Source of the DNA: Melanocharis versteri
Taxonomy: Eukaryota > Chordata > Aves > Passeriformes > Melanocharitidae
Assembly: GCA_013397845.1 (NCBI GenBank)
Contig: VZTG01003225.1
Location: forward strand, 434,001-498,000
DNA: 64,000 bases
Reading direction: 5' to 3'
The translations under genes were made by a program, and so were the position numbers. Below the pieces are notes generated by a model. The model was not told where the DNA came from and did not search any database. It worked only from the letters and a program-made list of their open reading frames with translations. How positions within the stretch are numbered: the first letter of the stretch is position 1; the number at the start of each line of letters is the position of its first letter. Shown here in pieces: positions 37,750 through 50,310 of this stretch.

Positions 37750-40700
37750 AATAATTGTTAGCAAATTGTTTTGTGTGTGTGTATGTATGTCTGTATACAC
37801 ACACTCTGTGAGAAATACATATGCTCACTCTGACAGAAGACATGAAATTATCCAGTTCAAAAACCACATACATGCCTTTTGAAAAATAGTTTTATTCAGG
37901 GTTTTCACTGTGGACAGAATTATAGAGTTGCTCACTTAATTCTGATAGTGTGTATTTAATATAATCCTTGTATAAATAGGTGAAAAGATTCAGGTTTTAT
38001 TTAGTAGTCACTAGCATAAAGATGTTTTGGGAAAACAAGTATTTGTCATGTGAAGCATAATTTTTAATTGGTGAAGAACCACTTTACCCATTCAATTATC
38101 CATCTTATTATGGAAATACACAACCAAGGGTTAACAGACTTTTATAGTTCACAGAATACTTGCAATAAATTGTAAGTAACTCAGATTATACACAGCAAGG
38201 AATTAAAAAAAAAAAAAAAAGCTAGTTCCTTACAAGGAAGTGGATTTGTGAAGTATTAGTAGGATATAGTACATTCTGTGAAAGAAAAAAGTTCGTTATT
38301 TAAATATCCAATACAAGTAAGAAAAACATTTCATTACAAAAATGTGTGTTTAGCAGGCATAAACTGCATTTTTTTATCATTTTAAGAAAATTTTGTTGTT
38401 GGTTTAGAAAGAAATTGGTGTTTACAAAGTGTACACTTATGAAATCTGAGAAATTACTGTAGTTATAGAATTATTAAATATGAAATAAGATGGAATACTA
38501 AGAGCATAAAGTAATTTAAACTTTAACATAATTTTCCTTTTTAGTTTGACAGTTAAGGTAACTTGTAAGGTTTAAAAAGGAAGTTGGAATGCAACTTAGA
38601 GCATGTTCATAATGTGCACAGAATGAGCTTGAGAATGGTTTGGGTTTGTTTGTTTTTTTGTTTAAACGTGCTGGTTAGTTGATGTTATGACTACTTAAAA
38701 TTTATTTAAGGATTGTGTCACACTCCTATTGAAAAACCTCACTGTAACTGTAATGTATTTGCTGCTGTGACATTTCAAAATATTTTCAGTTTATCAAAAT
38801 GAATACCAAGTTACATTATCATCTTGCTAATAACCAAATTTGCAGTTCAGGGTCTTGATAGAAATACAAATATGAAACAGTGAAGCTGTTTTGAACTTTC
38901 AATAATATAAATTCTTTATAAACTTGGTAGTTAGAAGTTAGGCAGTTCATTTTAAATACGTAACTTTTAATAGAATTTAAGGGAGACCAATTACCTTCAT
39001 ATTGCAGTTTTTACATGAATTTCAAAGTATTCACATTGGACTTTTTATCACGCTTAATTTTTTTATGTAATATCAAAATTATGTGTCTACATATGAATGG
39101 GGGCTTGCTTCATACATTCACTACTGAACGTCAATGCCCTTTTCCTCTCAACATGTAATTTATTCTGTATGCATCTAATGTGGCATAAAAAAAGACTTTC
39201 TCAAACTTCTATACTCATGGTGCACATGCACACTTTTTTTTTCCCTACTTAAATTTGCATGTGTATGGGTTAATTATAGAAATTAAGTGGGACATTAGAT
39301 ACATATGGGCCACATCAGGTAATTTTATTTATAGATAAACTTGCCATTAAATTCAGTAGAGAGCATACTGCAATATTGGTGGCAAAATCTAGCCCCCATA
39401 TATATTAACACTACTAAAAAATTACAGTTTCCACTTCAAAACAGAATAATCCTTTGAAACTGCACAACCAGTATCTCAGTTCTTTGGTCTCTCAGATCTA
39501 TACTGAATCTTCTTCAGTCATTAAGGTTTACTTGCATATTACAGAATGAATCTCTCAGGCACATGATGATTCTTGGGGTGTCCTGTGCAGGGCCGGGAGT
39601 TGGACTCGGTGATCCTGGTGGCTCCCTTCCAACTCCGCTTATTCTATGATTCTAAGCAGAACTGTACCTGATAAGGAGTTTGCAGAACAGCAGATGTCAG
39701 GGTCATCTTTCATTTTAAAATAATTAAGCCATATTTTGTGAGGGCCAGAAGGATTAAATTGTGAAAATAGCCCCACTGAAAAATGCAGCTGAAAAAAACC
39801 TTAAAAGTTTCAACATCTGTCTTTATACAGTTTTACTTGCAAAAATCTGGGGCTTCAATAATTGCCTAATATTTGTACCATACTGATGTTTTCTACTCCT
39901 CAGACATTGTTAGAAGTTTGAGTCAGAACTTAATATTGAAGGCAAGTGGCAGTACTCTTTTTATATCATTTAAAAGATGACCTGACCAAAAATTTAACAG
40001 GATTCATAAAATCAGGGATCATTTTACTATTGACTTAACAGTACTCAGTAGTTTTGTATGTAATATTATAATTAATTTTCAACATTTTAGTACTTGTATT
40101 TATTTTTTGGTCAGAAATAGTAATTAAAATATTTTTTGATAGTTTATAGATGATACTCAACCTGTAAGTGTTTAAAGAACAGAATTATTTGTTTCTAATT
40201 ATTAGGCTAACCTTTAATTACATAACTAAGGAAAGGCAGGGAAATGTGTAAATTCTCCTTCCCCAACCCCTATGTATTTCATTAATGTCATTTAAATTAT
40301 ACATTTTGAACTGTTTTATAAATTCAGTTACCAGTCACTACTTAGTAATTGACGATTTCTGAAAATTCCTGTTTCAGCAGAATTTTAAATGAAGGCGAAA
40401 GCAAGCCCTACATGCTTTCTACTTATTTGAATGTTTCTCAAGTATTTTATATTAAAAAACAGTGCCTCTGTTTTTAGAACTACTGCTCAGTAAAGCTGTT
40501 TAAACCATTTCTGGTAGCTAATGACAATTTTATATTAAATTGTATATTAACTTTAGTGAGACTGATTTTTTTAGTTGTTTACAGTACAAATACTTGTATT
40601 TGTTTTTTAATTGCAGTATTTCCATTGTCGCAGTAATTTAGTAAAACTCTGTGGCTGCCTTGATTTTTGACAGATTTTTGTTAACAACTGATTTTTAGGC

Positions 40701-40950
40701 AATTAGTTATATTTATGCATAAATCAATTGCACTATAATTCATGAATTATTTATTACAATATTTTCTAATGAATTCCATGTATTTGTCTTGTGTTGTAAA
40801 TGTACTGTAATTCTGTTTCTTCTTTGTGTTGTTATATTCCTAAATCTGATTGTATGAATTTAATTGTTTAGTTAACGTGTTTCTACGTTGTAATTTGTAG
40901 TAAAGCACTTCAATGCTTTTGCACATAAATTTACAACACTGATGTGTGAT
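37750..40950 (+). other. LCORL: Short-isoform 3' UTR (probable extent)
   Basis: AT-rich sequence directly downstream of the exon 7 stop, with many ATTTA and TGTA elements, and AATAAA at 38164-38169. A poly(A) run at about 38203-38220 is encoded in the genome. Near 40800-40950 a T/TG-rich stretch with TGTAA repeats, ACATAAA and AGTAAA looks like a distal polyadenylation region. A CR1 tail is embedded at 39547-39655. The extent is inferred. No transcript evidence is available here. Confidence 0.5.
39547..39655 (+). mobile_element. CR1 LINE 3'-end fragment
   Basis: About 110 bases match only the extreme 3' end of CR1: 'tctcaggcacatgatgattc', 'tcctgtgcagggccgggagt', and the terminal 'attctatgattct' at 39642-39654. 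It is a severely 5'-truncated insertion in the sense orientation, within the probable 3' UTR of the short LCORL transcript. It shares its sequence with the end of the CR1 copy at 22.8-22.9 kb. Confidence 0.87.
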
Positions 40951-43900
40951 TGATTTGCTCATTCAGTAAAAAAAAAGAAAGAAACAAAAACCTGTACACT
41001 GACTTATTTGACTTATTCCTGAGGCACAAGTTGATTAGCACTGGCATAAGACCAAGAACTGTACAAATTGAGCTCATAATGACTAATTTGCTATGAGAAT
41101 TTTATCAGAAGTAGTAGCTTTAAAGAAGGATGGTTTCATTTCTCAGAATTGATTAATTACTAGTGAGAAGAAAATAAGAAAATTAGTTTTCTAACACACC
41201 CTTTAGTTAGCAGCTAAAAATTATAAATAGTATATAGCTTTTTTGAGGTACTTATTTACTTAGTAAAGTCAGGAAGCAAACATTTCTAGAAAAGATGTAT
41301 ATTTCTATAGTAGTTCCATGCTGTTTGTATGAGTACTTGAAACTATGTTCTGTTCCAGTTTTGTTCCTGTTCCTGGTCTGTAAAGATCTTGCTAGGTTGA
41401 TCTATCTTCTCTCTGGCTGAGATGACAGGGGGAGGAGCTCTTTTGGGAGTCCTCTGATAGAGCTCTTCCTCTGATAGATTTTGTGGAGGAGGCAGAGTTT
41501 TACTTCTTTATATTTAAATTAATTCACTGAAAGTCTGGTAATTAACCTTATCACATTGCTGCCTTTGTGCCATTTTTGGACTCTAGTCAATCCCCACTCC
41601 GTGTTATTAACTGCCCCTCTCTGTCAGAAGGGAAATAATATCATTCCATGCTTAACCTTTGTCTTGAGCGGTACAAAAGGTAGCAGGGGAGCAGTGTATA
41701 TTGATCCTGCCATCTCTCAGCCCCGCAGTTTCCTGCCCACCCTCTCCAGCCATCTTTTTGTGTGTGGTTTGGAGGAAGTGTGCAGTTTGTCAAAGTGATA
41801 GGTCTTCCTTCTATGAAATTATTGTTTAAGCCTTTTATCCTGAGGATAGTCTAAATGACAGTGTGACAATACAAATTTAAAGAGTTACAGAAAGGTTTTA
41901 CAGGATACTGAAGTATAATTCCATAGTTGTATTGAAAAGCTACTAAAATTAGTTTGTTTAGATATACTGACATCTCTGCAGAGAGATACTTCAAGGAAAA
42001 TGTGTTGCTTTAGTGCTTGAATTTGTTTGTGTAGTAAGCTCTGCTCGTAAATAGTGACTGAGTAAGGGCTCAATGTGTTTTTACGGACTTGGAAGATCAT
42101 TTGGACTGTGGTACTGTTGCAATAGAATAGATGAAGTTAAGTTGTCTGTCAGCTTTAGAAACTAACTCACGTTAAGGGAAAGCAGATTGTAGATGTCACA
42201 CAAGGGTGGATAATCAGAAAATAAATTGTTTTAGAAGAATGTCCATTATGTCCATGATAATCAGAATATCGCTTCATACAACAAATTGATCTCCACATAG
42301 CAAATTCAAAACAGTTTTGAGGCCTGTGGATGTTTTTGTTGTTCACTTTGAGAAGGTTTTAAGGCTCCAGAAGTTTCTTTCACCAGTGAACAGACTTTAA
42401 ATAGCAGTTATGGATACAGGTCCTCTACTGTTAAGCTCTCCAGTGAAACTAGACACACCTTGCAAGTCTAGACAGATAGAAAGCTACCTGTTTAGAAATT
42501 CAATCTAAAAAAAGACTGTGCTATAGCTATCTTTTTAGCAAATTAGTACTTAACAAATTTACTCAGGTTTACAAACGAAATATTGAAGATGAAGGCCTAG
42601 TGGCATGTTGATTTTTTTTATTTTTTAATCTGGCCTTTCAAAACATTAATTAAAATCATGGTGGTGGGGAGGGCAATTACCTTTTATCTTTAATTGTATT
42701 ATTAGAATTCATTTTCTTTTTACAAGTGTAGTGATACATTTTGACACCTTGTGACTCCTGAATTTTCTGGAGTAACAGGCTTTTCTCAGTGTAGTGGCAT
42801 TTCAAAAACAGTCCTGACACTGACATTCCCTTGAATAATGTGGGTTTTACTTTAGATTGCAAGTACAAAGAGGTTTTTTTTTCTTTTTAAGACTTAATCA
42901 TTTCAGATTAAATATAGTCACAACTTCAACTAATACCATCACAATTATCTTAACCCCTTTATGAGTTAGTATCATTTAGACACCTGATTTTGAATAGATA
43001 CCATTTCATACTGAATATTAGAGGAGAAGGAAAAAAACATGAAGAATTATTATGTAGGGTTGGCTGGTTTTAAGCTCTAAACTTTCAAACCTGACAATAA
43101 AAATACAAGCTTGCGTGTAATAACTTCCAGAAAGACACTTGAAGCTAAAAGTTATTATTGATGTTAATAATTTTGGGTATGACTTAATGAATAGGTAACT
43201 ATATTTAAATACAGCACATTAAATTTTAAATATGTTTGTTCATTGATCAATACAGTTGTAAAAGAAATCAAAATGAAAATTTTTCTAAGTATAGGCTTAA
43301 ATACAAAAAAATTACAGGGGATAATGGTAGGGAAGTTAGTGTCATGTTCAGAGTTTGGTGATATGTTTAAACAATACATACTTTTCTAAAACAGAATTCT
43401 TCTAACATTTTCTCCTCATGCAATTGGTTTCAGTAAAACATTTGAACTAGGTGTTAACTATCTGTTGATAGTTGCTATCCAGCATAAGGATTTTGTATTT
43501 AATTGAAGAAATACCTGTATTAATTTCTACCGTGGAAAATTTTCAGCTTTTCAGTATAAATGATTGATTAGGTAAGTAGTGACATTAGTTTTAATAATTC
43601 ATAAGAAATTGATTAAATAGTTAAAGTAGTATTTTATAAGTTTTTTTTTTTACTTAATACATCTGAGAACAACTGCTCGGAAGTCTTTAGATATAGGACT
43701 ACCCTGTATTAGATATTTAAAGGATGTTAACTTTTATCTTGGAAATTACTTATTCCAGTGGTGATTATCTCTCTTTCTGTTTAATTAAGGAATCTGTGGG
43801 TGTGCACACGTGTGCGTGTTTAATATATTGCAATGAAGAGCTTGTGATGCACCACCACAATTTTTTTTAAATACTGAAAGGGAAAATTTTACCTGCAAAG

Positions 43901-44492
43901 AGCGCTAGGCTATTTTTTTCCATTTCCTGTTAGCTTGTTAAGTGTTCTTTAAAAATAAATACAGAAATGAAAATGCCTTTAGAAATACCTTTAAGTGTAT
44001 CCCAAAGAGCGCTCAATACACTTGAGTATTTAAATATCTAAGAGTGCAGTTCAGGAGAGATGGATCCATTCTTTCCTCTGCCACAACCTTGAACCTTAGT
44101 CATTTATCTTCTCTGTGCCTCACTTAGTGAAATGGGAGTAGTACCAAGCTTGCCGGGTTCTTGGTGAGGTTTTCCTTCATTAATGGTTAAGATAGTTTGA
44201 AGTTTCAGAAAGTTAACATTGTTGTAATTACAGTTAGGTTCAAGTATTTCAAATTATTCTTTTTGCCTCTAATTTCTTCATGATTATTTTTCTTAATGGT
44301 AGTTCAGTGCTATCACTGATAAGATGCACATCATTGCTAGTGACACTTGCAGGTATGATTGAATAGTGCAAATAGAGCAGAACTGTTTTTTAAACTTCAG
44401 GTTTTTAGGCTTGAGTTTAGCCATTATAACAAACATTAGTTGTGGTGTCTTACTGTAATTTATATTTTGTTTTGATTTGTTTTCATTTTCAG
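40951..44492 (+). other. LCORL: Noncoding interval before LCORL exon 8
   Basis: AT-rich sequence between the probable end of the short-isoform 3' UTR and the exon 8 acceptor (TTTTCATTTTCAG, 44480-44492). In the long isoform it is the downstream part of the intron that starts at 35302. No repeats of note and no supported coding sequence. Whether distal short-isoform 3' UTR reaches into it cannot be told. Confidence 0.7.
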
Positions 44493-47400
44493 TTCAAGCT
44501 CAACAGCTGATGCAAATTCAGAGGAAACAGCTAATTTGGAAAAAGGAAAATCAACTTTAAACAAAGTTTTGGAGTCTTTATGTTCATATCACTGGCAACA
44601 GACTTTGGCTATGTTAAAATTCCTAATACAGGATGAAAATATTCCTATAGCTTGCAGTTGCAAGCAAACACATTTGGTCCACTCTGAAACTCCCAGTTCC
44701 CTTACTGAAGAGGATGTTCACGTTCCATTTTGCAGTTGCAATGGACACATGCTGACAAAAAGGTGCTGTTTACAAAATCAAAGGCCCAACACTTGTTTAC
44801 CACCTCTGTCTGTTTGTATTAAAGATTTCCATTCTTTGTCATGCCAAGCTGTAGCAATTGGATGTATTAAGACAATGGTGAACAAAGCATGTAGTTCTCC
44901 TAAGTATTGTGCTGACCAATTGCAAAATTATAACAGGCATTCTGTGAAAGCAGCAGCATGTACATATTCAGCTAAGGACTGTGACCCCTTAAGCGGCATT
45001 AAAAATTCAAACAGATCTCGCAGCCCATCACCACCTCCACTATCACCTGTACACAGTAAAGAATTTGAATTGTCAGAAGGAATGGTTATGGATTTTCCAA
45101 CTTTAGACAACAACAAGCTTGAAATATCCATCAACCAGCCTCCATCCCTCTTGCCAGCTGAAGGAAGCAAAGGAGAATTTGAGTATGAAGGTAAAACATG
45201 CAGAGGAAAAGAGATTGAATATTCAGATGGAGCATTGGTATCAGCAGACCAAGAAAGCAGTGATGGTTATATGAACTCTGACAAAGGTGAACATTCTGCC
45301 ATTTTTCAAGATTTAATGGACCGCATTAATGAGAAGTTGAAATCAATAGACACTACAGATCTAGCAACAAATCTTGTAAAACTTTCTAGCAGTGACAGGG
45401 CACCAGAAAATGATGTCAAATTAGGAGACTTCATAACTTCTCTTTTGCATAATGCTAAGGCAAGTGATTACAGCTTTATGGAATTACTTCACCAACATGA
45501 TAAACAAGTGGAAAATAAAATTATCCAGACAAGATTTCGCAAGCGTCAGGAAACTTTATTTGCAACGTATAATTCTCCTGATTCACCAGTCATTCGACGA
45601 CAGTCTTTACAAATCAAGAGGGAGCTTGCAAGCCTTGATGAAACTCTTGTAAGAAAAAAGTCAATTTCTGAGAGAAATTCAAAGAAGTCTACAAAAAAAA
45701 TTGATAAAATGCATCCAAATAAAAGACATAGTTTTACTGTGATAGAAGATGAGACTTTACAACATCTTGAAAGTAATCCATGTGTGAATTGCCAAACCAA
45801 ACCAATGTGCTTTCCAGTACACCAAACAGAGTCTTTCAGGCTACCTCTTACTAATTTTCAGACCAGCTCCAGCTTTCTAGTTCTTTCAGAAAACAGTGCT
45901 ATTGCAGCCAGCCAGGCAAAACTCCCAAATACACAAGGAGATTGTGCAACCTTAAAAGAGACTGATCAGATTCCTCTGAAGGATGAGAGTAATGAAATCT
46001 TGGGCAGAGCTAAACGTAACATTGTGCCTCCTGGGTGGTACTCTGTGTATGTAACAAACAATATCATGTTTAGAAAGTCATCCAGTGCAAAAAAGTCTTT
46101 GGAAAGTTTGGAAAAATTGAAAATAAATAAAAATGTTCATGCTGAAAGATGCAGTGACATAAATATAAGCAAAATTGTGAGAGACACAAATCTGCAAGTT
46201 GTTGTGGAGCGTTTAGAAGATACAATTAACTTAGCCAGAAAGACTAGCAACTCATTATTGGATAGTTACAAAATAAGCCAAAAATTGAAAGATAATGCTT
46301 ATGAACAGGTCATGAACCCAGCTACGAGAAGGGGCTTACCTTTCACTCTGAGTGAAATGGGTTGCACAGGACAAAGCTTCCTTCCGCATTCACAGGTGCC
46401 AAGCAGCAGTAAAATCAAAGCAATTTGTGTCACAGCAAACACACAAGAAACTGTTACAGATCAAGAAATTGATGATGGCCTTTTGAAATCTCTGACCTTT
46501 AATTCATCCGGTTCAACTTCCAGTAATGGGGACTTGCATGTAACATCTGAAGCTGGGGAGATCTCATCTCCCTTAAACTACTCTAGTCCTATTAAGCTTA
46601 TGTTTGTCTCAGAAGTTAATAGTCGCGAAGGAGTCAAATACACTTTGACATCTGCGGCTGCATCTTCTAAGGGAAGCACAGATCTTTGTTTGTTTCAGGG
46701 GCACACAAACACTTTGTTAGACAAACAGGCCACAGGTGACCTTTCTCATGCAGTCTGTGTCAAGGGTTGTGATTGCGGTGAAAATGGTACTAAGGAGGGG
46801 TCAAGCTGTGTTTATGCAGAAGCAATTACGAGCTCTTGTCCAGTTGGTCAAATTAACATAAATGACTCAAAAAAACCTGATGAAGTTGTGGAGAAATCAA
46901 GCAGTAGCAGTGAATCAGTTTTCAAAAGAAAACCTGGTAGACCAAAGAAAATAGGTCCTCAAGTAGTTAAGCAGGTTAAGAGACCTATTGGACGGCCTCC
47001 TAAACCAAAAGTAGACATGAATGGAAGCACAAAACCTAGATCTGAACCTAGCTGTGGCGGTAGAAGCATCAAGTCTGATGCAGCAGTAATGGAAGAAGTT
47101 AACAGCAACAAAAATATTACTGTGACAGTTGTTTTTGGAAGGTCAAGAAGAACTAAGAGACATGTTTCTGAGGGTAATCTAAATCTCATCAGTATTCTGC
47201 CCACACAGCACATTGATTCTAATTTTGCCAACGATCCCAGCAAAGCAAGGCACAATGCAGAAACGGGAAATGCTTTGACTGAAATGGTAAAAGCCTTCCA
47301 GAATCCTTCTACTGAAAAGGAGGTCTCTGGTTATGACTATGTCAGGCCTATCAAGAGTAATCTGGCATCACCACATCCTTGCAGCAACATTATACGGCAG

Positions 47401-49392
47401 ATTAAGAAACCATTAACCACCGTTCGAAAACCTGGCAGGCCAGCAAAAGTAAAAATTTCCGGCATATCAGTGACTGTCAGTAGACTTTCACCTCAGGAAA
47501 GAAAAGTGAGCATTAGCAATGGTTTGCCTCCTTTACAGCAGCAGAATGTGTTAGAAAAAAACATACCACAGGAAAGGAAAAATCAGCTGTGCAATAATAT
47601 GGGTCAAGTAAAGAACATGCAGAAAGATTCTAGAGAGGATGGATCACACAATGTTACTACAACAGCGTCAAGAAAACGTGAAATTCCATCGAGACACTCT
47701 GCTAGAGACAAAAAACCTTCACTGCATTTTTTGCATTCATTAGCGTCTTCTAGTGCATTTACTTGTAGAAGTGCCTTACTACATAAATCTTACAAACTCC
47801 ATTTGAAAAAAGCTAAAGAGCGAAAGGAAAAACTTACACAGTCAAATCAGAGCACAGCATCGAAGGATACCTCAGAACTGAGAAATTCAGGAAATGCTAA
47901 AAAGGATCTTAAGGATGGTGAATTTGGGCCCATTAATGAGGTATCATCGGATCCCATTTTTTCATCAAATCCTTCTCTCAGGTGGTGGCCTACTTCCACT
48001 TCAAGTGACACCTTGTTGGAAGAACTGAACAATAGATTTGAGCAGATAACTAATACCTGGTTGAGAGTGGGGGGAAGTGACAAATGTGTATGTGAAAAAA
48101 GGGATCCCATTGAACAAGACTGTAATACTGAAATGTCAGACCCTTTAGACTCCTGCCTTGTAGAACTTGAAACATCACCTATAAAAATGCTTTTCCAGAA
48201 AAAGTGTAATATGAATGAACTCTGCACCTGGTTTATGCAAACTACAGAAACACAGTCTCTCTCTCTTGTGAGAAAGGCAAATGCTCGCAATCCCTTAGAA
48301 GTAGTTAGTACTAGAGAGATAAAGATGGAAACTAAACAATCTGATCCTAGTACTTGCCCTTTCAGAAAGCACTTTAAAAAGTTTGCACTATCCTCCCCTT
48401 CAAAACCAGCAGGGAAATTGCAAATACTACATAACATGGTGAGGTCTCCAGTCTTAAGCATGAAAAGTAATTTCACTTTAGCCAGATTAAAAAGAAATGA
48501 ATTTAAGAAGTTGCAGCGTGATAGGTGGGGACAAACAAAAAAGCTCTATAATCAGGCTCCTGGAGGCTGGAAATCAAAAAAGAAAAATCTGCAGTTATTT
48601 TGCCAAAGCCAGTTGTTTAAAAGTACAAGTGGGGAAACCAATGATGAAACACCCAAGCTCCAAGAGAAAAATACAGTAGAAATCCAGCCCACTCAGACTT
48701 TGGTAGAGTCTCAGAATAGCCTTTTGCCAACTGAAAATGAAGCCAGAGATGCATTTGTTCAACAGATGATGGGATCTTCTGACTTTAACCCACATCCTGG
48801 TTTAGCAAATATATTTAAGTCACATTCAGAGACAAATGGAACAATTTGTTGCCAGCAAAATGTTAGAAAAGAACAAAGCCAAGATAAACTGTTTCAAACT
48901 ACTTGGAAAGCCAAAACCTTTAAAGACTGTAGGATATTTCTGAGAAAAATCAACCATATTGAGCAGCACAATTCATTTAAGTTAAATAATGTCATTTATT
49001 CTCCTGAAGCTGTTGACAGTAAAAGCACTCAGGCCTATATGGAAGAAAAAAGACATCCTTTTTTAAGGTCCAATTCTACTAAGCAAAATACATTAAAGAA
49101 ACAAGAAAATGAAGTGGAAACATCTAAAGAATCTAATTATTCTAAAGTGACTGAAAGGCTGGATGACCAGTTTCACAGCAGAAAATTAAGTAGTGGTGTA
49201 AACCAGGATGATAATCCTGCTGGTAGTTCTGAAGGTCTTACCAGGATAAACAAAAGAAAAAGTCCACAATGGGAGACCACTGATACAAATTTGAGAAAAA
49301 GGCATAAGAGACAATCATGCAGTAGTGGACAAATGGCACCTTATTACCCAAAGTACCAAGTAGGTAAGTTCCTGTTCCCCACTTCATCTTAA
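44493..49392 (+). CDS. LCORL: LCORL exon 8, giant exon of the long isoform (PALI2)
   Basis: The exon opens with T, completing the glycine codon left by exon 6 (GG|T), then runs 1632 codons with no stop (SSSTADANSEETANLEKG...) to TAA at 49390-49392. Parts in order: helical VLESLCSYHWQQ..., a Cys-rich stretch (CSCKQTH...CSCNGH...RCC), proline/serine-rich linkers, a basic RRQSLQIKRELASLDE segment, and two AT-hook-like motifs (46924-46950 and 46978-47010). A third hook at 47425-47454 runs into the conserved KVKISGISVTV block. Then come ELNNRFEQITNTWLRV and ELCTWFMQT segments near 48010-48240, and a C-terminal basic NLRKRHKRQS. In mammals this isoform (PALI2, with LCOR-derived PALI1) binds PRC2, and the family is known by DUF4553. 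The Psq domain is absent from this form. A strong donor at 49364 suggests that the last codons may be spliced away. Confidence 0.95.
49358..49369 (+). other. LCORL: Strong splice donor near the end of exon 8
   Basis: A full consensus AG|GTAAGT, with the exon boundary after 49363, sits nine sense codons upstream of the TAA. Cutting here leaves the first base of a GNN codon (phase 1). The acceptor at 63844-63845 provides the matching phase. If unused, the frame simply reads through GKFLFPTSS and stops. Confidence 0.6.
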
Positions 49393-50310
49393 AATTGAAA
49401 TCCTAAGGAACTGGAGAAGTCAAACAACTAAGCACTTTTTTTTTTTACTGCATGTTACTCATTTTAATTTCAGAAAAATCATGAAATTAAACATTGCATA
49501 ACATCAAAATAATTCAGGAAGTGCAGTTTGAAAATGTGTATAATGTTCTGCACCATTCTTTCAGCTCTGATAAGCTAACCAATATAGTTCAGACAGATGA
49601 GAAGTCAAGTTCTGACATTCTGAAGTCATTCACAACTGGTTATTGACTTCAAAAGGAACAGAATTCCATTACATTGTGTAGTTTCTCATAGTGTGAGGAG
49701 GGGTAGATTATAAAATGAAGCGTAAATTCAGTGCATTAACATATAGCTGGTTTTAAAAAATTCTCATTGAATGATTTCTGTTACAAATCTGTAATAGTTT
49801 TGTAATTTTGCAGTAAAAGATAGTATTTTGTACTTCTGAAAATTTATTCCGAGACCCATTTTAGTATCCATTCCATGCCAAATGAAATCTGTTGGCTCTA
49901 GGGGGTTTGTGCGTGGAATCCTTACAGAAAAATTTAAAATGCAAAATTATTTTCGACAAGTACAATACACAGTTGCTATGCTAAATACCTTGGCTTGGAA
50001 TCTTTTTAGGTTAGTGTGAAATAAAATCATTTTTTAAAGATAGGTATTTATAAATACATTGTAATACAACTGTGATCTCAGAAAGGCCATTATATTATTT
50101 AGAAAGAGGGCACACTTGCGTAATAATTTCTTCTGTTGGGTAAAGAGATTTCCTTAAACAGAAGTCTCAACTCATTCCGACAAAATTACTAAGGTGTGAA
50201 ATCCTCACCAAGTAAAACACCACTTCTGCAACGTGATTTAAACGACTGCCTTTGTAGAAACAATATTGTATTAGCTAACTGATATATTGCCCAAATAAAA
50301 TAACTTTATT
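49393..50310 (+). other. LCORL: Possible 3' UTR of read-through exon 8 transcripts
   Basis: If the donor at 49364 is not used, transcripts would continue here. AATAAA hexamers occur at 50020-50025 and 50294-50299, with later ones at 52014-52019 and 52414-52419. AT-rich, no coding sequence. The choice of site is a guess. Confidence 0.35.

Noticed and set aside
38203..38220. Poly(A) run as a possible sign of a processed pseudogene or transcript end.
   Set aside because: It is genomically encoded within AT-rich 3' UTR, with no retroposed body or duplication seen. The UTR-like sequence continues beyond it.
45452..45800. Short frames in the other phases of exon 8 (for example + 45452-45652 and - 45546-45800).
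   Set aside because: They are shadows of the main frame, with no independent signals.
47847..48476. A 209-codon open frame on the minus strand inside exon 8.
   Set aside because: It is the antisense shadow of a strongly coding exon. It has no promoter or splice context and no protein-like domain.
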